DNA from: an uncultured Bacilli bacterium
GTDB taxonomy: Bacteria; Bacillota_I; Bacilli_A; RF39; UBA660
DNA: 48,225 nt
NCBI GenBank assembly: GCA_947630575.1
Contig: CANRIB010000007.1
Coordinates: 1-48,225 of the forward strand
Direction: 5' to 3'
Below are positions 24,673-33,556 of the stretch, piece after piece (position 1 is the first letter of the stretch; the number at the start of each line of letters is the position of its first letter). The position numbers and the translations under genes are program-made. The notes under the pieces were generated by a model. The model made no database searches and was not told the DNA's origin. It worked only from the letters and a program-made list of their open reading frames with translations.

Positions 24673-25725
24673 CTAACTATTAAATAATTTTTCTATATTA
24701 TTAGTAATAGATTTATTATATTCCTCTAAGGAATCAAATTCCTTTTGAGATTTTTTTTCATAATTTGTTAAAAATTCGATGATATTATTTGTACCTTTAA
24801 TATTAGGACAGTATTTTTCTAAATGTTTAGGTATTAATATGTCTAAACCAACAGATTTAGCTTCTAATATTACCATTCCTTGACCTTCATAGCGACTAGA
24901 TAAATAAAATAAATCCATTTCTTTTAAATATTTAAAAGGGTTTTTTTGATTACCTAAAAAAGTAACATAATTATCGAGATTTAGATTGTTTTTCATGGTT
25001 ATTAATTTTTCTTTGTCGGGTCCATCACCAATAATATAAAGATGAAAATCTTGTCTAAATTTAGTAAGCTCGGCGATATTTTCAAGCATAATATCTAGCC
25101 CTTTTTGATGACATAAGCGACCTACAGTTACAATGTTTATTTTTTTAGAATCAGTTTTAAGAGGACACTTTTCAGTTATTTTTTCTTTTATTTCCTTAGT
25201 ATCAATATAATTAGGTATCACTAAATATTCTTTGTTTGGGTAATCTTCAAGAGTTTTAAAAGATGCAAGGGCTCCATTTGATACAGCACAATAAGTATCA
25301 AAATATTGATATTTCTTTTTAAAGAAAAAATGTAATATTCGATATTTAAATTCTTCTTTTAATTTAATAGGGATATCATTATGAATCCAAATAGCTTTTT
25401 TCTTGGCATCACTTTTTAAGGCACTAATTGCCGTATGCATCTGGTAACTATCAAAGTCAATTGCTAAATCATATTTTTTAGATGGTAACTCTGGTTTATA
25501 AATTTTTTTGACAAGATTAAAGGGGATAAATTTAAATATTTTATTTGGTCTTTTTAGTATGGTAACGTTTGTTTTTTTTGGAATATCATAAAAATTTTCT
25601 TGATCAAATAAGTATAAATCAATATTAAATTTAGTATAATCAACATTATTTAATAAATTAACAATTGATTTTTGAATGCCTCCCACATGAAGATTATCAG
25701 TAAATATCGCAATATTCTTTTTCAT
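24673..25725 (-). CDS. Family 4 glycosyltransferase
   Basis: A 350-residue GT-B enzyme. An N-terminal Rossmann domain opens with NIAIFTDNLHVGGIQKSIVNLL and includes the AIWIHND motif. The C-terminal domain has VTVGRLCHQKGLDIMLE, YIIGDGPDKEKL, VTFLGNQKNPFKYLK and the EX7E-type region SSRYEGQGMVILEAKSVG. It is a retaining transferase that adds a sugar to the growing lipid-linked repeat unit in the cytoplasm. The linkage and sugar are unknown. Its ATG overlaps the stop of the upstream ligase/polymerase gene by four bases. Confidence 0.9.
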   Translation of the reverse strand: MKKNIAIFTDNLHVGGIQKSIVNLLNNVDYTKFNIDLYLFDQENFYDIPKKTNVTILKRPNKIFKFIPFNLVKKIYKPELPSKKYDLAIDFDSYQMHTAISALKSDAKKKAIWIHNDIPIKLKEEFKYRILHFFFKKKYQYFDTYCAVSNGALASFKTLEDYPNKEYLVIPNYIDTKEIKEKITEKCPLKTDSKKINIVTVGRLCHQKGLDIMLENIAELTKFRQDFHLYIIGDGPDKEKLITMKNNLNLDNYVTFLGNQKNPFKYLKEMDLFYLSSRYEGQGMVILEAKSVGLDILIPKHLEKYCPNIKGTNNIIEFLTNYEKKSQKEFDSLEEYNKSITNNIEKLFNS

Positions 25726-27017
25726 TTTTTTAGCCTCTTTCTTTTTTCATTAGGTGTAAAATAAATTAAAGACAAGTAAAGAATATAACACATGATTTGC
25801 ATTTCACTTACATTGTAAAACATTCCTATTAATAAGTAACTTAAATACATTAAAACTTTATATTTATTATCTTTAAAACTATATAGTAGAGTTAAAACAA
25901 ACGCGATAAAGAAAATTGTGCCTAATATTCCGGTTTCAACAAATATTTTTATATAATCATTATCAGAATAAAAACCTTCATATAAATCATATTTTTCATA
26001 TAGCTTTGGAGTTACCATGCGAGATGCAGCACTACCAAAGGTTCCAAATCCGGTTCCAATAATAGGGTAATCCATGAATATTTCTAAGCCTTTTTTTATG
26101 TTATAAACACGGCCATTAGACATACTATTTTTTAAAGTGTCTCCTGATAAGGTTTCTTCCCATCTATTGGCAGTGGAATTATTGATTTCTTCTTTGCTAT
26201 ATTCATTTTTATCTTGAATAGCACAACTATAGTGCATCATACTTTTAATTGTTGATAAAGAGAAGAATAGACCAATAGAGATAAGTCCAATGATAATAAA
26301 ATTAATAAAGTTTTTATAATTATGTTCCTTTCTAGAATTTAGAAAAACAAAAATTAAAAATATTAATAATACAAGCATGGTACTTCTTGATGCCCCAAGA
26401 ATAATACTAATAAAAACTAATAAATAATAGGCTTTAGGAATTTTTAAATGTTCTTCTTTTTCACAATAATAGGCAAGTAACATGGTCATAAACATTAAAA
26501 CAGAAAAAGTATTAGGGTTATTAACTAAACTATAGGTACGAGCATAATTAGTTGCATATTTAATACTTAAAGCCCAATTTTCAGGAAACATTAAACATTT
26601 ATTAGTTAGATATTCACCTATTGCACATATACCTATAATACTCGTAGTAATTATAAGAGTTTTAAGGGCGGGTTTATATATTTCTTTGTCTAATTTAAGA
26701 GTTCTTAAAATATAAAATAATATATACATCGTAGTAATACTTCTAAATTGTAAAGCATAGGCAAGAATTGATGTTTTATTTATTAAGGTACTGATAAAAC
26801 CAATGATTAAAAATACAATATATAATTTATCATATATCTTTAGATTTAATTTAAATTTATTTTTAATTAAAACAAATAATAGTAAAATATAAATCATTAT
26901 GTCAGGTAAAAATTTCATATAACTAATAGTATAGTAAGAAATTAAATCTCTTAAAGGGACAATTATAGCTAATATTATTAAGAGATATTTAGTTATTTTA
27001 GAGATTGATTGTTCCAT
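25722..27017 (-). CDS. O-antigen ligase/polymerase (Wzy/WaaL-type) membrane protein
   Basis: About 431 residues with ten or more hydrophobic helices and a large external loop (about 255-345) ending in GLEIFMDYPIIGTGFGTFGS. The segment is typical of the Wzy_C/O-antigen-ligase family, where PxxGxGxGTF lies near the active loop. Proteins of this type polymerise repeat units on the outside or ligate finished glycans to an acceptor. Which activity applies cannot be told from sequence. The flippase upstream supports a Wzx/Wzy-type route. I chose the ATG after GTGAGGATAAAA. Confidence 0.82.
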   Translation of the reverse strand: MEQSISKITKYLLIILAIIVPLRDLISYYTISYMKFLPDIMIYILLLFVLIKNKFKLNLKIYDKLYIVFLIIGFISTLINKTSILAYALQFRSITTMYILFYILRTLKLDKEIYKPALKTLIITTSIIGICAIGEYLTNKCLMFPENWALSIKYATNYARTYSLVNNPNTFSVLMFMTMLLAYYCEKEEHLKIPKAYYLLVFISIILGASRSTMLVLLIFLIFVFLNSRKEHNYKNFINFIIIGLISIGLFFSLSTIKSMMHYSCAIQDKNEYSKEEINNSTANRWEETLSGDTLKNSMSNGRVYNIKKGLEIFMDYPIIGTGFGTFGSAASRMVTPKLYEKYDLYEGFYSDNDYIKIFVETGILGTIFFIAFVLTLLYSFKDNKYKVLMYLSYLLIGMFYNVSEMQIMCYILYLSLIYFTPNEKRKRLKK

Positions 27018-27066
27018 TTTTATCCTCACTTTCTATTCAGCTTTTTTTATTTTATCATATTAAAAG

Positions 27067-28413
27067 TCAGTTAGCAATAAGGGTCTTTTTATTTAGTTTT
27101 AAAACTTTTTTAATACGAATATTTTTTAATGATATCACAATGGAATATTGGATTATATAACTTATAATTAAACCTAACATACCAAAGTTAATCGTGGCAA
27201 AATAGGCAACAAATATATATATAATATTAGATATTAAAACATAGATAAATGAATAAAATACTTGACCCAAAGAAACAAAATAAGGGTGAATGGTAGTATA
27301 TGAAAGTGCTATAGTATGAGCTATAAGATAAATAGTAAAGATGTACCAATAATGCCCATATAAAGAGCCAAATACTAGAGATAGCCACCAATATGATGTT
27401 AAGCCTACTATTATGGAAATAGGTAAAATATATTTTAAAGTGACATTTCTTATTTTTAGAACTACATTGTAGCCTTCAATATTTTTGGATGTAGCTGACA
27501 GGCGAGAAAATTCTGGGAATATTGCTTGACATAATGGAGTAGTTATTTTAGATAAGACAGAAATTAATTGTTTAAATACTTTAAAGATGGCCACCATTTC
27601 TAAACTTAACTTAGATATAATAAAAACATCAAATTGTTGAACTGGTAAATCAACAGCGTCCGTTAGAGTTTGCCAAATAGTAAATTTAGTAAATTCTTTA
27701 GCTTTTGAAGGAATTGGGGCTTTAATAACATTTAGAAGGCCAATTTTTTTATGAATTAAATGGAAAGCCATGATTGTTAAAATTAAATGACCAATAATAT
27801 CTGTTATTGCATATATTATAACTCCACCAATTACAGATAATTTACCATAAAAAATGATAATTAGAACAAAGGCAATAACTTTAATTAAAGCTGAAATAAT
27901 TTTTTGAATTGCTACTAAATTAAATTTATTTTCCATTCTTAATATGGCCGTAGGAGTACCAGAAAAGTGAAAAATAATTACAAAAGAAAATATTTTAGCA
28001 CAATTAATAAGTAGGGGACTCCAATTTAAAATATTGCCAACAAATCCTGCGAGAAAATAGCATAATATAAAACCAATAATGGCCGTTGTAATATCTAAAA
28101 TACTACCTAGCTTTAAATAGCCATGATATTCTATTGCATTATTTTTAGCTTTAGCTTCATCACTATATTTAATTACACTGCTCCAACTTTGCATATTAAC
28201 TAAAGTATCAACAATTGTCATATAAGCTTGAGCAAGTATTAAAATACCATAACCTTCGGCACCTAAAATTCTTATTAAAAAGATAACAACGGCTAGATTA
28301 ATTAGAGATGATGATGCTTCCCCAATAACAGCAAAAAAAGAATTTTTAAATAAATTATGCCAAAATTTATTTTCTTTTAATTTAGATAATTGTTTAGTAA
28401 TCTTATTAATCAT
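27067..28413 (-). CDS. Wzx-type oligosaccharide flippase
   Basis: About 448 residues and roughly 12-14 transmembrane helices, of the MATE/MVF superfamily polysaccharide transporters. The N-terminus FWHNLFKNSFFAVIGEASSSLINLAVVIFLIR and the LGAEGYGILILAQAYMTIVD segment are typical of the polysaccharide synthesis domain. It would flip the lipid-linked repeat unit to the outside for the polymerase encoded next. The start codon was moved to the ATG after TGAGGTTATT, 7 bases past the stop of the Stealth-family gene. The upstream in-frame codons overlap that gene and lack a ribosome site. Confidence 0.88.
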   Translation of the reverse strand: MINKITKQLSKLKENKFWHNLFKNSFFAVIGEASSSLINLAVVIFLIRILGAEGYGILILAQAYMTIVDTLVNMQSWSSVIKYSDEAKAKNNAIEYHGYLKLGSILDITTAIIGFILCYFLAGFVGNILNWSPLLINCAKIFSFVIIFHFSGTPTAILRMENKFNLVAIQKIISALIKVIAFVLIIIFYGKLSVIGGVIIYAITDIIGHLILTIMAFHLIHKKIGLLNVIKAPIPSKAKEFTKFTIWQTLTDAVDLPVQQFDVFIISKLSLEMVAIFKVFKQLISVLSKITTPLCQAIFPEFSRLSATSKNIEGYNVVLKIRNVTLKYILPISIIVGLTSYWWLSLVFGSLYGHYWYIFTIYLIAHTIALSYTTIHPYFVSLGQVFYSFIYVLISNIIYIFVAYFATINFGMLGLIISYIIQYSIVISLKNIRIKKVLKLNKKTLIAN

Positions 28414-28420
28414 AATAACC

Positions 28421-29398
28421 TCATAGCTCAAAAGAAGACTTTTCACTTAAAATACTTTCAAAAGTAGCAATTAGTTCTTCTTTAGTTTTATTAAAATCAC
28501 TTATTTTGGGAGAATCATTTAAACATACTAAAGGCATACGCTTATTTTTAATAAATTTTTTTAATTCTTCGTTAGAATCAGTTATTTCAAAATATTTGCC
28601 TAATTTTAAATTGCGAGGATAAAATGTTCCAGATGCATATTGCCAATATTTTACTATCCATTGATTTACATTGGTATAATTATTTCTTATTTTGCATAAA
28701 CAAGTATTGTGTAACTCTTGAGTTTCTTTTTCCCAAATGGTCTTAAATGTGCTTTTTAAATAAGCATTAGGAAGATGGGCACTATAAAAACCAGGAAAAC
28801 GATCCCATGGCATTAATAATAAACTACGAATTAAATTATGACCATATTTTAAGTTTAAATATTTGAAGCGATTTTGTTTTAGGCATTCTTTTTTATTAAA
28901 ATTACGATTTATAAGAGCCATATTATTTGTAACTATGTTACTAAAATGGTCATTATTGATACTAATAATGGGATTTAAAATAGCATAATCACAAGGGAGA
29001 TTATTTTTAAAGAAATCTTCTGGTTTTAAATAATTTACAATAAATGTATCATCATTGAAATAGACAAAATGTTCGGCTAAATCTTTAATATTATGAAAAT
29101 TTAATTCAATTGTGTGAGAATTAAAAGTTGGTAAATATTCTTTAGGAATATAATCTTTGTGATTAACTATGTTTAATTTGGGATTGTTAGCATTTAACCA
29201 TGATGGTAGATGTCCATAAGTAATAAAATGAATCTTATTTACCCAAGAAGCATACTTTTCAACCCCACGAAACCAGTATTTTAAATTATCCCAATCACGG
29301 TATTTAATAGGATCAATATCTTTATTGTATTTTAAATATTCTTTTTGCCATTTGGGATCATTCATATCTACCCAGGTTAAAACAAAATCTATTTTCAT
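28421..29398 (-). CDS. Stealth-family sugar-phosphate transferase
   Basis: A 325-residue protein with the Stealth conserved regions: CR1 DFVLTWVDMNDPKWQ, CR2 RDWDNLKYWFRGVEKYASWVNKIHFIT followed by FNSHTIELNFHNI and FVYFNDDTFI, and a CR3-like segment with the LLMPWDRFPGFY and HLPNAYLKSTF regions. Family members move a hexose-1-phosphate from a nucleotide sugar to a growing chain, making phosphodiester-linked capsules. This predicts that the glycopolymer of this locus contains sugar-phosphate linkages. It is the first gene of the locus. The start is the ATG after TAGGTGATATTA. Confidence 0.9.
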   Translation of the reverse strand: MKIDFVLTWVDMNDPKWQKEYLKYNKDIDPIKYRDWDNLKYWFRGVEKYASWVNKIHFITYGHLPSWLNANNPKLNIVNHKDYIPKEYLPTFNSHTIELNFHNIKDLAEHFVYFNDDTFIVNYLKPEDFFKNNLPCDYAILNPIISINNDHFSNIVTNNMALINRNFNKKECLKQNRFKYLNLKYGHNLIRSLLLMPWDRFPGFYSAHLPNAYLKSTFKTIWEKETQELHNTCLCKIRNNYTNVNQWIVKYWQYASGTFYPRNLKLGKYFEITDSNEELKKFIKNKRMPLVCLNDSPKISDFNKTKEELIATFESILSEKSSFEL

Positions 29399-29477
29399 TA
29401 ATATCACCTATAAATATTATAACAATAAATTAAAACAAGTAAAAGTGTTTTTGACTATTTACTTGTGGGATTTAGTT

Positions 29478-30110
29478 TTATCTAAAATAATTAATAAAAT
29501 TATATGGCAAAGTGGCGACATTAATAAGTCCTATTAAAATAAGATTATTTTTATTGTCTTCAAAAGGTAAAATCAATTCTTCTTGTTTAGCTATTTCATA
29601 ATTTTTTTCTATTTCTTCTAAAGTATTTCCATAAATACTCATTATATATATTTCAATTATGAAAGCTAAAATAAATAAGATAAAGCCAAAGTGAATAATA
29701 TTAGAGTTATTAAGAAAGGCACCAATTGTAATCATAATATAAGAGGCCATAACAAGAAATGAAGCAATTTTATGACCAATTGGAGCTTTTTTACGTTTAG
29801 GGTCTGTTTCTAAAGCAACTGTATAAGCAATGATACCAGCATAAATATTGGTGCCATCAAATGCTTCTTCAGATAATTTAATAACATTTCGTTCATAATT
29901 ATAATGGTCTAAAAAACGACCTTTTTTCTTTATAATATGAGGTTCTTCAGAACTTAATTTATTAGATGTTATTTTGGCTATTTCAAAACCAGATAATTTA
30001 CTTTTATTGGGTTCATCTTTTAAATTTTTATATAAAATACTTATGCCTATATAAGAAAGAGCAATAAAAGCAAGAGTTAAAAGAAACACTATTTCAATAA
30101 TTAGTTCCAT
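29478..30110 (-). CDS. YugP-family membrane protein lacking the zinc-protease motif
   Basis: A 210-residue homologue of YugP-type membrane metallopeptidases. Residues 8-28 form a helix. The family's cytoplasmic part follows: LSGFEIAKIT, then GRFLDHYNYERNVIKLSEEAFDGTNIYAG. Where YugP has AAHEVGHAIQ, this protein has IAYTVALETDPKRKKAP (about 94-110), so both His ligands and the Glu are gone. Two further helices (about 115-135 and 140-158) and a short C-terminal hydrophobic stretch match the family layout. It is therefore a probable pseudoprotease. It lies between the polysaccharide locus and cysS, with no obvious functional link. The start is ATG after AAGGTGGTGAAATAAC. Confidence 0.75.
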   Translation of the reverse strand: MELIIEIVFLLTLAFIALSYIGISILYKNLKDEPNKSKLSGFEIAKITSNKLSSEEPHIIKKKGRFLDHYNYERNVIKLSEEAFDGTNIYAGIIAYTVALETDPKRKKAPIGHKIASFLVMASYIMITIGAFLNNSNIIHFGFILFILAFIIEIYIMSIYGNTLEEIEKNYEIAKQEELILPFEDNKNNLILIGLINVATLPYNFINYFR

Positions 30111-30166
30111 GTTATTTCACCACCTTTATCTTAATCACTTTATCATTTGATTGTTATATTTTAAAA

Positions 30167-31552
30167 TTATAATATATCGTAAATAGTTCCTTCTTTGGTG
30201 TCTTTTAATATAATACCTTTACTTTGTAATTCATTTCTTATTTCATCAGCAGTTTTATAATCTTTATTATTTTTAGCATCATTTCTTTTGGCAATCATTT
30301 CTTTAATATATGTTTCATCTATTTCTTTTTTATCTTCTTTAGTTAAATCTAAAGATAATACTTTGTCAAATTCAGCAATAATACTTTTTTTAGTTGAATC
30401 ATTGGCATCACTTTTTAACACTTCATAAATTAATGTTAAAGCATTCGCAGTATTTAGGTCATCACTTAAATATTCTTTAAATTTATTAATAAATTCTTCT
30501 TTGATATTATTATCGATTTCTTCATTATCTTTTAAATTTAAAACTTTATTTTTTAATTTTTTATAAGCAGTTTCGGCTCCTTTTAGAGAATCAAAACTAA
30601 ATGTTAGTTGTTTACGATAATGGCTTCCTAAAACCATGAAACGATAACTTAAAGGATTGTAACCTTCTTCTTCTAAATAGGAAATAGTTAGGGTTTTTCC
30701 TTTGGATTTACTCATTTTGCCGGATGCATCATTTAAATGTTCTCCATGTACCCAATATTTGCACCAAGTATCACCAGTGTAAGCTTCAGATTGGGCAATT
30801 TCATTCGTGTGATGAGGGAATATATTATCTACGCCACCACAGTGAATATCTAAATGAGGTCCTAGATACTTTAAGGAAATACCAGAACACTCAATATGCC
30901 AGCCGGGATAACCAGTTCCAAATGGACTATCCCATTTTAAATCTTGAGAATCAAATTTGGACTTTGTAAACCATAAAACAAAATCAGTTTTATTTTTTTT
31001 GTTAGGATCTTCTTCGACAGTTTCTCTTACGCCACTGATTAAATCTTCTTTAACATGATTAGATAGGCGATAGTAATTATGAAGTTTTGAAGTATCAAAA
31101 TAGATGTTTCCGCCAGCACTGTAAGCATAACCTGTATCTACAAGTTTAGAAATAATTTTAATATATTCGTCAATATTTTCGGTCGCTGGGCTTACGACAT
31201 CAGGTTTTTTAATATTTAATTTTTCAGTATCTTTAAAAAAAGTTTCAGTATAAAATTTGGCTATATCAAGGACTGTTTTGTTTTCTTTTTTAGCGCTTTT
31301 TACCATTTTGTCTTCGCCAGTATCAGCATCACTGCTTAAATGACCTACATCAGTAATATTCATGACACGAGTAACATCATAACCTAAAAAACGTAAAGTC
31401 TTTTCTAAAATGTCTTCCATAATATAAGTACGAAGATTTCCTATATGAGCAAAACTATATACAGTAGGTCCACAAGTGTACATTTTAACTTTGTTTGCTT
31501 CCCACGGAATAAATTCTTCAATCTTTCTGGTTTCAGTATTAAATATTTTCAT
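30167..31552 (-). CDS. cysS: Cysteinyl-tRNA synthetase
   Basis: A 461-residue class I synthetase that charges tRNA-Cys. The signature is HIGN at 36-39 (after YTCGPTVYSFA) and KMSKS at 279-283. Zinc ligands are Cys27, Cys222, a His of the PHHTNE segment near 247 and Glu251, which give cysteine selectivity. WHIECSG and the C-terminal tRNA-binding domain (about 320-461) are present. The length is normal for bacteria. The start is ATG after AAAAGGTGATATAA. It seems monocistronic. Confidence 0.97.
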   Translation of the reverse strand: MKIFNTETRKIEEFIPWEANKVKMYTCGPTVYSFAHIGNLRTYIMEDILEKTLRFLGYDVTRVMNITDVGHLSSDADTGEDKMVKSAKKENKTVLDIAKFYTETFFKDTEKLNIKKPDVVSPATENIDEYIKIISKLVDTGYAYSAGGNIYFDTSKLHNYYRLSNHVKEDLISGVRETVEEDPNKKNKTDFVLWFTKSKFDSQDLKWDSPFGTGYPGWHIECSGISLKYLGPHLDIHCGGVDNIFPHHTNEIAQSEAYTGDTWCKYWVHGEHLNDASGKMSKSKGKTLTISYLEEEGYNPLSYRFMVLGSHYRKQLTFSFDSLKGAETAYKKLKNKVLNLKDNEEIDNNIKEEFINKFKEYLSDDLNTANALTLIYEVLKSDANDSTKKSIIAEFDKVLSLDLTKEDKKEIDETYIKEMIAKRNDAKNNKDYKTADEIRNELQSKGIILKDTKEGTIYDIL

Positions 31553-31618
31553 TTATATCACCTTTTTCTATTTATATTATATTATAAATTTGGAGTTATG
31601 AAAAGAAAAAGTTATTAA

Positions 31619-31655
31619 TTAAACTAAGTTATATTTATTTAATATTTTAGTTTAA
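31619..31655 (-). terminator. Inverted repeat after the Rpn-family gene, possible terminator
   Basis: TTAAACTAA and TTAGTTTAA are perfect 9-base arms with a 19-base spacer overlapping the stop codon. The following T-run on the minus strand is interrupted, so termination may be weak. Confidence 0.4.
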
Positions 31656-32459
31656 ATGCCTAATTTGTTTTTTAGATAAACCTGTATATTTCATTATTGT
31701 TTCAATAGCAATGTTATCATGTAACATATTTTTGGCTATGTTTATTTTTTCATTTTTAGTTGCTTCTTCCATTGTTTCAAATTTAACATCATCTATGTAT
31801 CTTTCTAATCCATGTTTGGCACTATCTTCTAACCATTCTTTTACTACTCTAATTGAATTTTCCATTATTTTATCTCCTTTCCCTATTTTTTCTAGTTCTT
31901 CTATGTCTTTGGCATTTATCATTCTTAACCATTTTATAAATCTTTTTTCTTTTTTAGTTCTTCTTTTTGGTACTAAATCATATCTTACTAAGTATAATTC
32001 TATATCTCCTTCATCTATTACTTTTTCTGTTATCTCTTCTCTAAAACTATAACTATTTACTATTTCTTTATTTATTCTTCTAAAGTTTCCTTGCATAAAA
32101 CTTATTCCTATTACCTTTTTTATCTTTTCATAATTCTTTTCGCCAGGCTTCATTTGTTCTATACTTAGTTTATGTAAATAACTTAAACTCTTTTTATATT
32201 CTCTTTTAGAGAAGTTTTTCTTATACATTTCTAATGATACTATATAACTATTATTTAATGTTACTACTATATCACCAAAAAACCCTTTTACTTTTTCTTT
32301 ATTAGGTAGCATATAATCTTGGACTTTAACATTAGTTAGAGTAGCTTTATAATTTAGACCCATAAAATCTAAAAAAGAATCAATAAAATCTTTTAGAATA
32401 TCTTCATGAGAAAAAACATATTTAAATGTTAAATCATCTTTTAATGTTTTGTAGTTCAT
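31647..32459 (-). CDS. Rpn-family PD-(D/E)XK nuclease (recombination-promoting/transposase-like)
   Basis: A 270-residue member of the Rpn/PD-(D/E)XK nuclease family transposase group. The N-terminus LKDDLTFKYVFSHEDILKDFIDSFL is diagnostic. The nuclease core reads GFFGDIVVTLNNSYIVSLEMYKKNF, where Asp and Glu match the D...ExQ core but the usual Gln after Glu-Met is Tyr. The middle is Lys-rich. The C-terminus (about 235-270) has a small helical domain with AKNMLHDNIAIETIMKYTGLSKKQI, typical of the family and resembling an HTH. Such genes are mobile or promote recombination, and many act as toxins or anti-phage factors. It shares an upstream 29-base element with the toxin-like gene at 11875. Confidence 0.82.
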   Translation of the reverse strand: MNYKTLKDDLTFKYVFSHEDILKDFIDSFLDFMGLNYKATLTNVKVQDYMLPNKEKVKGFFGDIVVTLNNSYIVSLEMYKKNFSKREYKKSLSYLHKLSIEQMKPGEKNYEKIKKVIGISFMQGNFRRINKEIVNSYSFREEITEKVIDEGDIELYLVRYDLVPKRRTKKEKRFIKWLRMINAKDIEELEKIGKGDKIMENSIRVVKEWLEDSAKHGLERYIDDVKFETMEEATKNEKINIAKNMLHDNIAIETIMKYTGLSKKQIRHLN

Positions 32460-32509
32460 AGACTTTTCCCCCTTAGATTTATTCTAAACCTAAAAGTGGT
32501 TTTAAAGCA

Positions 32510-32538
32510 AGAAAAACCGTTCGACAAATTCCGACATT
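32510..32538 (-). repeat. 29-base upstream element, copy 2
   Basis: The inverted copy of 11711-11739, with 27 of 29 bases identical. On the minus strand it is followed by TTGCTT, an 18-base spacer and TAGAAT, the likely promoter of the Rpn-family gene, just as copy 1 is followed by TAGACA and TAGAAT. Confidence 0.75.
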
Positions 32539-32696
32539 AAATATATTTATAATTTAAATATATCTTACTAAATATTTTTTGGTCAAGTAGTTTTTTTGAG
32601 AAAATATTATTATTGGTTAGATTTTAAATTTTAAAATAAGTATATAATAATAATTAAACTTGTGTTAAAATATTATAGGAGAGTAGAGGATATAAA

Positions 32697-33539
32697 ATGA
32701 AAGTTAAATTAGAAGAAAAAGCCATAATTTTTAGTGCTATTATTAATTTTTTTGTTGCTTTAATTAAAATTGTTGCAGGAAATATATTTGGATTTGTGTC
32801 TTTAATGGCCGATGGCTTTTATACGGTTAGTGATTTTATTACAGATATTTTGGCTTTAATTGGGGCGAAAGTTGGAAAGAAAAGACCTAATAAGAGATAT
32901 CCTTTAGGGTATGGTAATTTTGAATACATTATGCAAATGATAATGGGATTCTTAATTATGTTAGTAGGTATAGTGGTTTTATTTATGAGTTTTAATATTT
33001 ATTATAATAGACCTAATATAATAGTTATAATCTTTATTTTAATTGCCATTGGTCTTAAATTATATAGTTCTAATATGCTTGGAGAAACAGGAAAAAGAAT
33101 TAATAGCAGTTTACTTATTACTTCAAGTAAAGAATCTTTTTTAGATGTTGTTTCTTCTAGCCTTTTAATCGTTGTTATTATTGTTAGTCAATTTTTTAGT
33201 AAAGCTGATATGATTGGAAGTATTCTTATGGGTATTTTAATTATTTATCAAGCATTAAAAATAATATTTCAAAATACTATGCTTTTAATTGGAGTAAGTG
33301 CTAAAAATGAAAAGATTGAAAATGAGATTACTAAAATATTTAAGAAATATCGTAAGATTGATGTTAATAAAATTACTTTAATTAAGCAAGGTTCTTACTA
33401 TCATTTAATTTTGGGAATAGTAATGGATAAAAAATATGATATTAAGACTTTAATAAATGCCGAAGTAAATATTAAAAGAGATATTAGAAAAAGAAAATTG
33501 GGAATTAGATTTATTGATTTTGATATTGAAGCAAGATAA
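32697..33539 (+). CDS. Cation diffusion facilitator-family transporter, divergent
   Basis: A 280-residue CDF protein with about six transmembrane helices (14-34, 36-60, 78-100, 106-122, 145-163, 168-188) and a C-terminal cytoplasmic domain of about 80 residues. It has family features such as VSLMADGFYTVSDFITDI and RYPLGYGNFEYI (normally RHPxGHxxxE). The metal site is unusual: TM2 has DxxxD (SDFITD), TM5 has ESFLD where HxxxD or DxxxD is expected, and the His residues of the inter-helix motif are Tyr. Metal choice may be altered or activity lost. It is the only long plus-strand gene in the second half of the window, with TATTAT-type promoter sequence and GAGAGTAGAGG before ATG. Confidence 0.78.
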   Translation: MKVKLEEKAIIFSAIINFFVALIKIVAGNIFGFVSLMADGFYTVSDFITDILALIGAKVGKKRPNKRYPLGYGNFEYIMQMIMGFLIMLVGIVVLFMSFNIYYNRPNIIVIIFILIAIGLKLYSSNMLGETGKRINSSLLITSSKESFLDVVSSSLLIVVIIVSQFFSKADMIGSILMGILIIYQALKIIFQNTMLLIGVSAKNEKIENEITKIFKKYRKIDVNKITLIKQGSYYHLILGIVMDKKYDIKTLINAEVNIKRDIRKRKLGIRFIDFDIEAR

Positions 33540-33556
33540 AATAGTTTTTTAATTCT

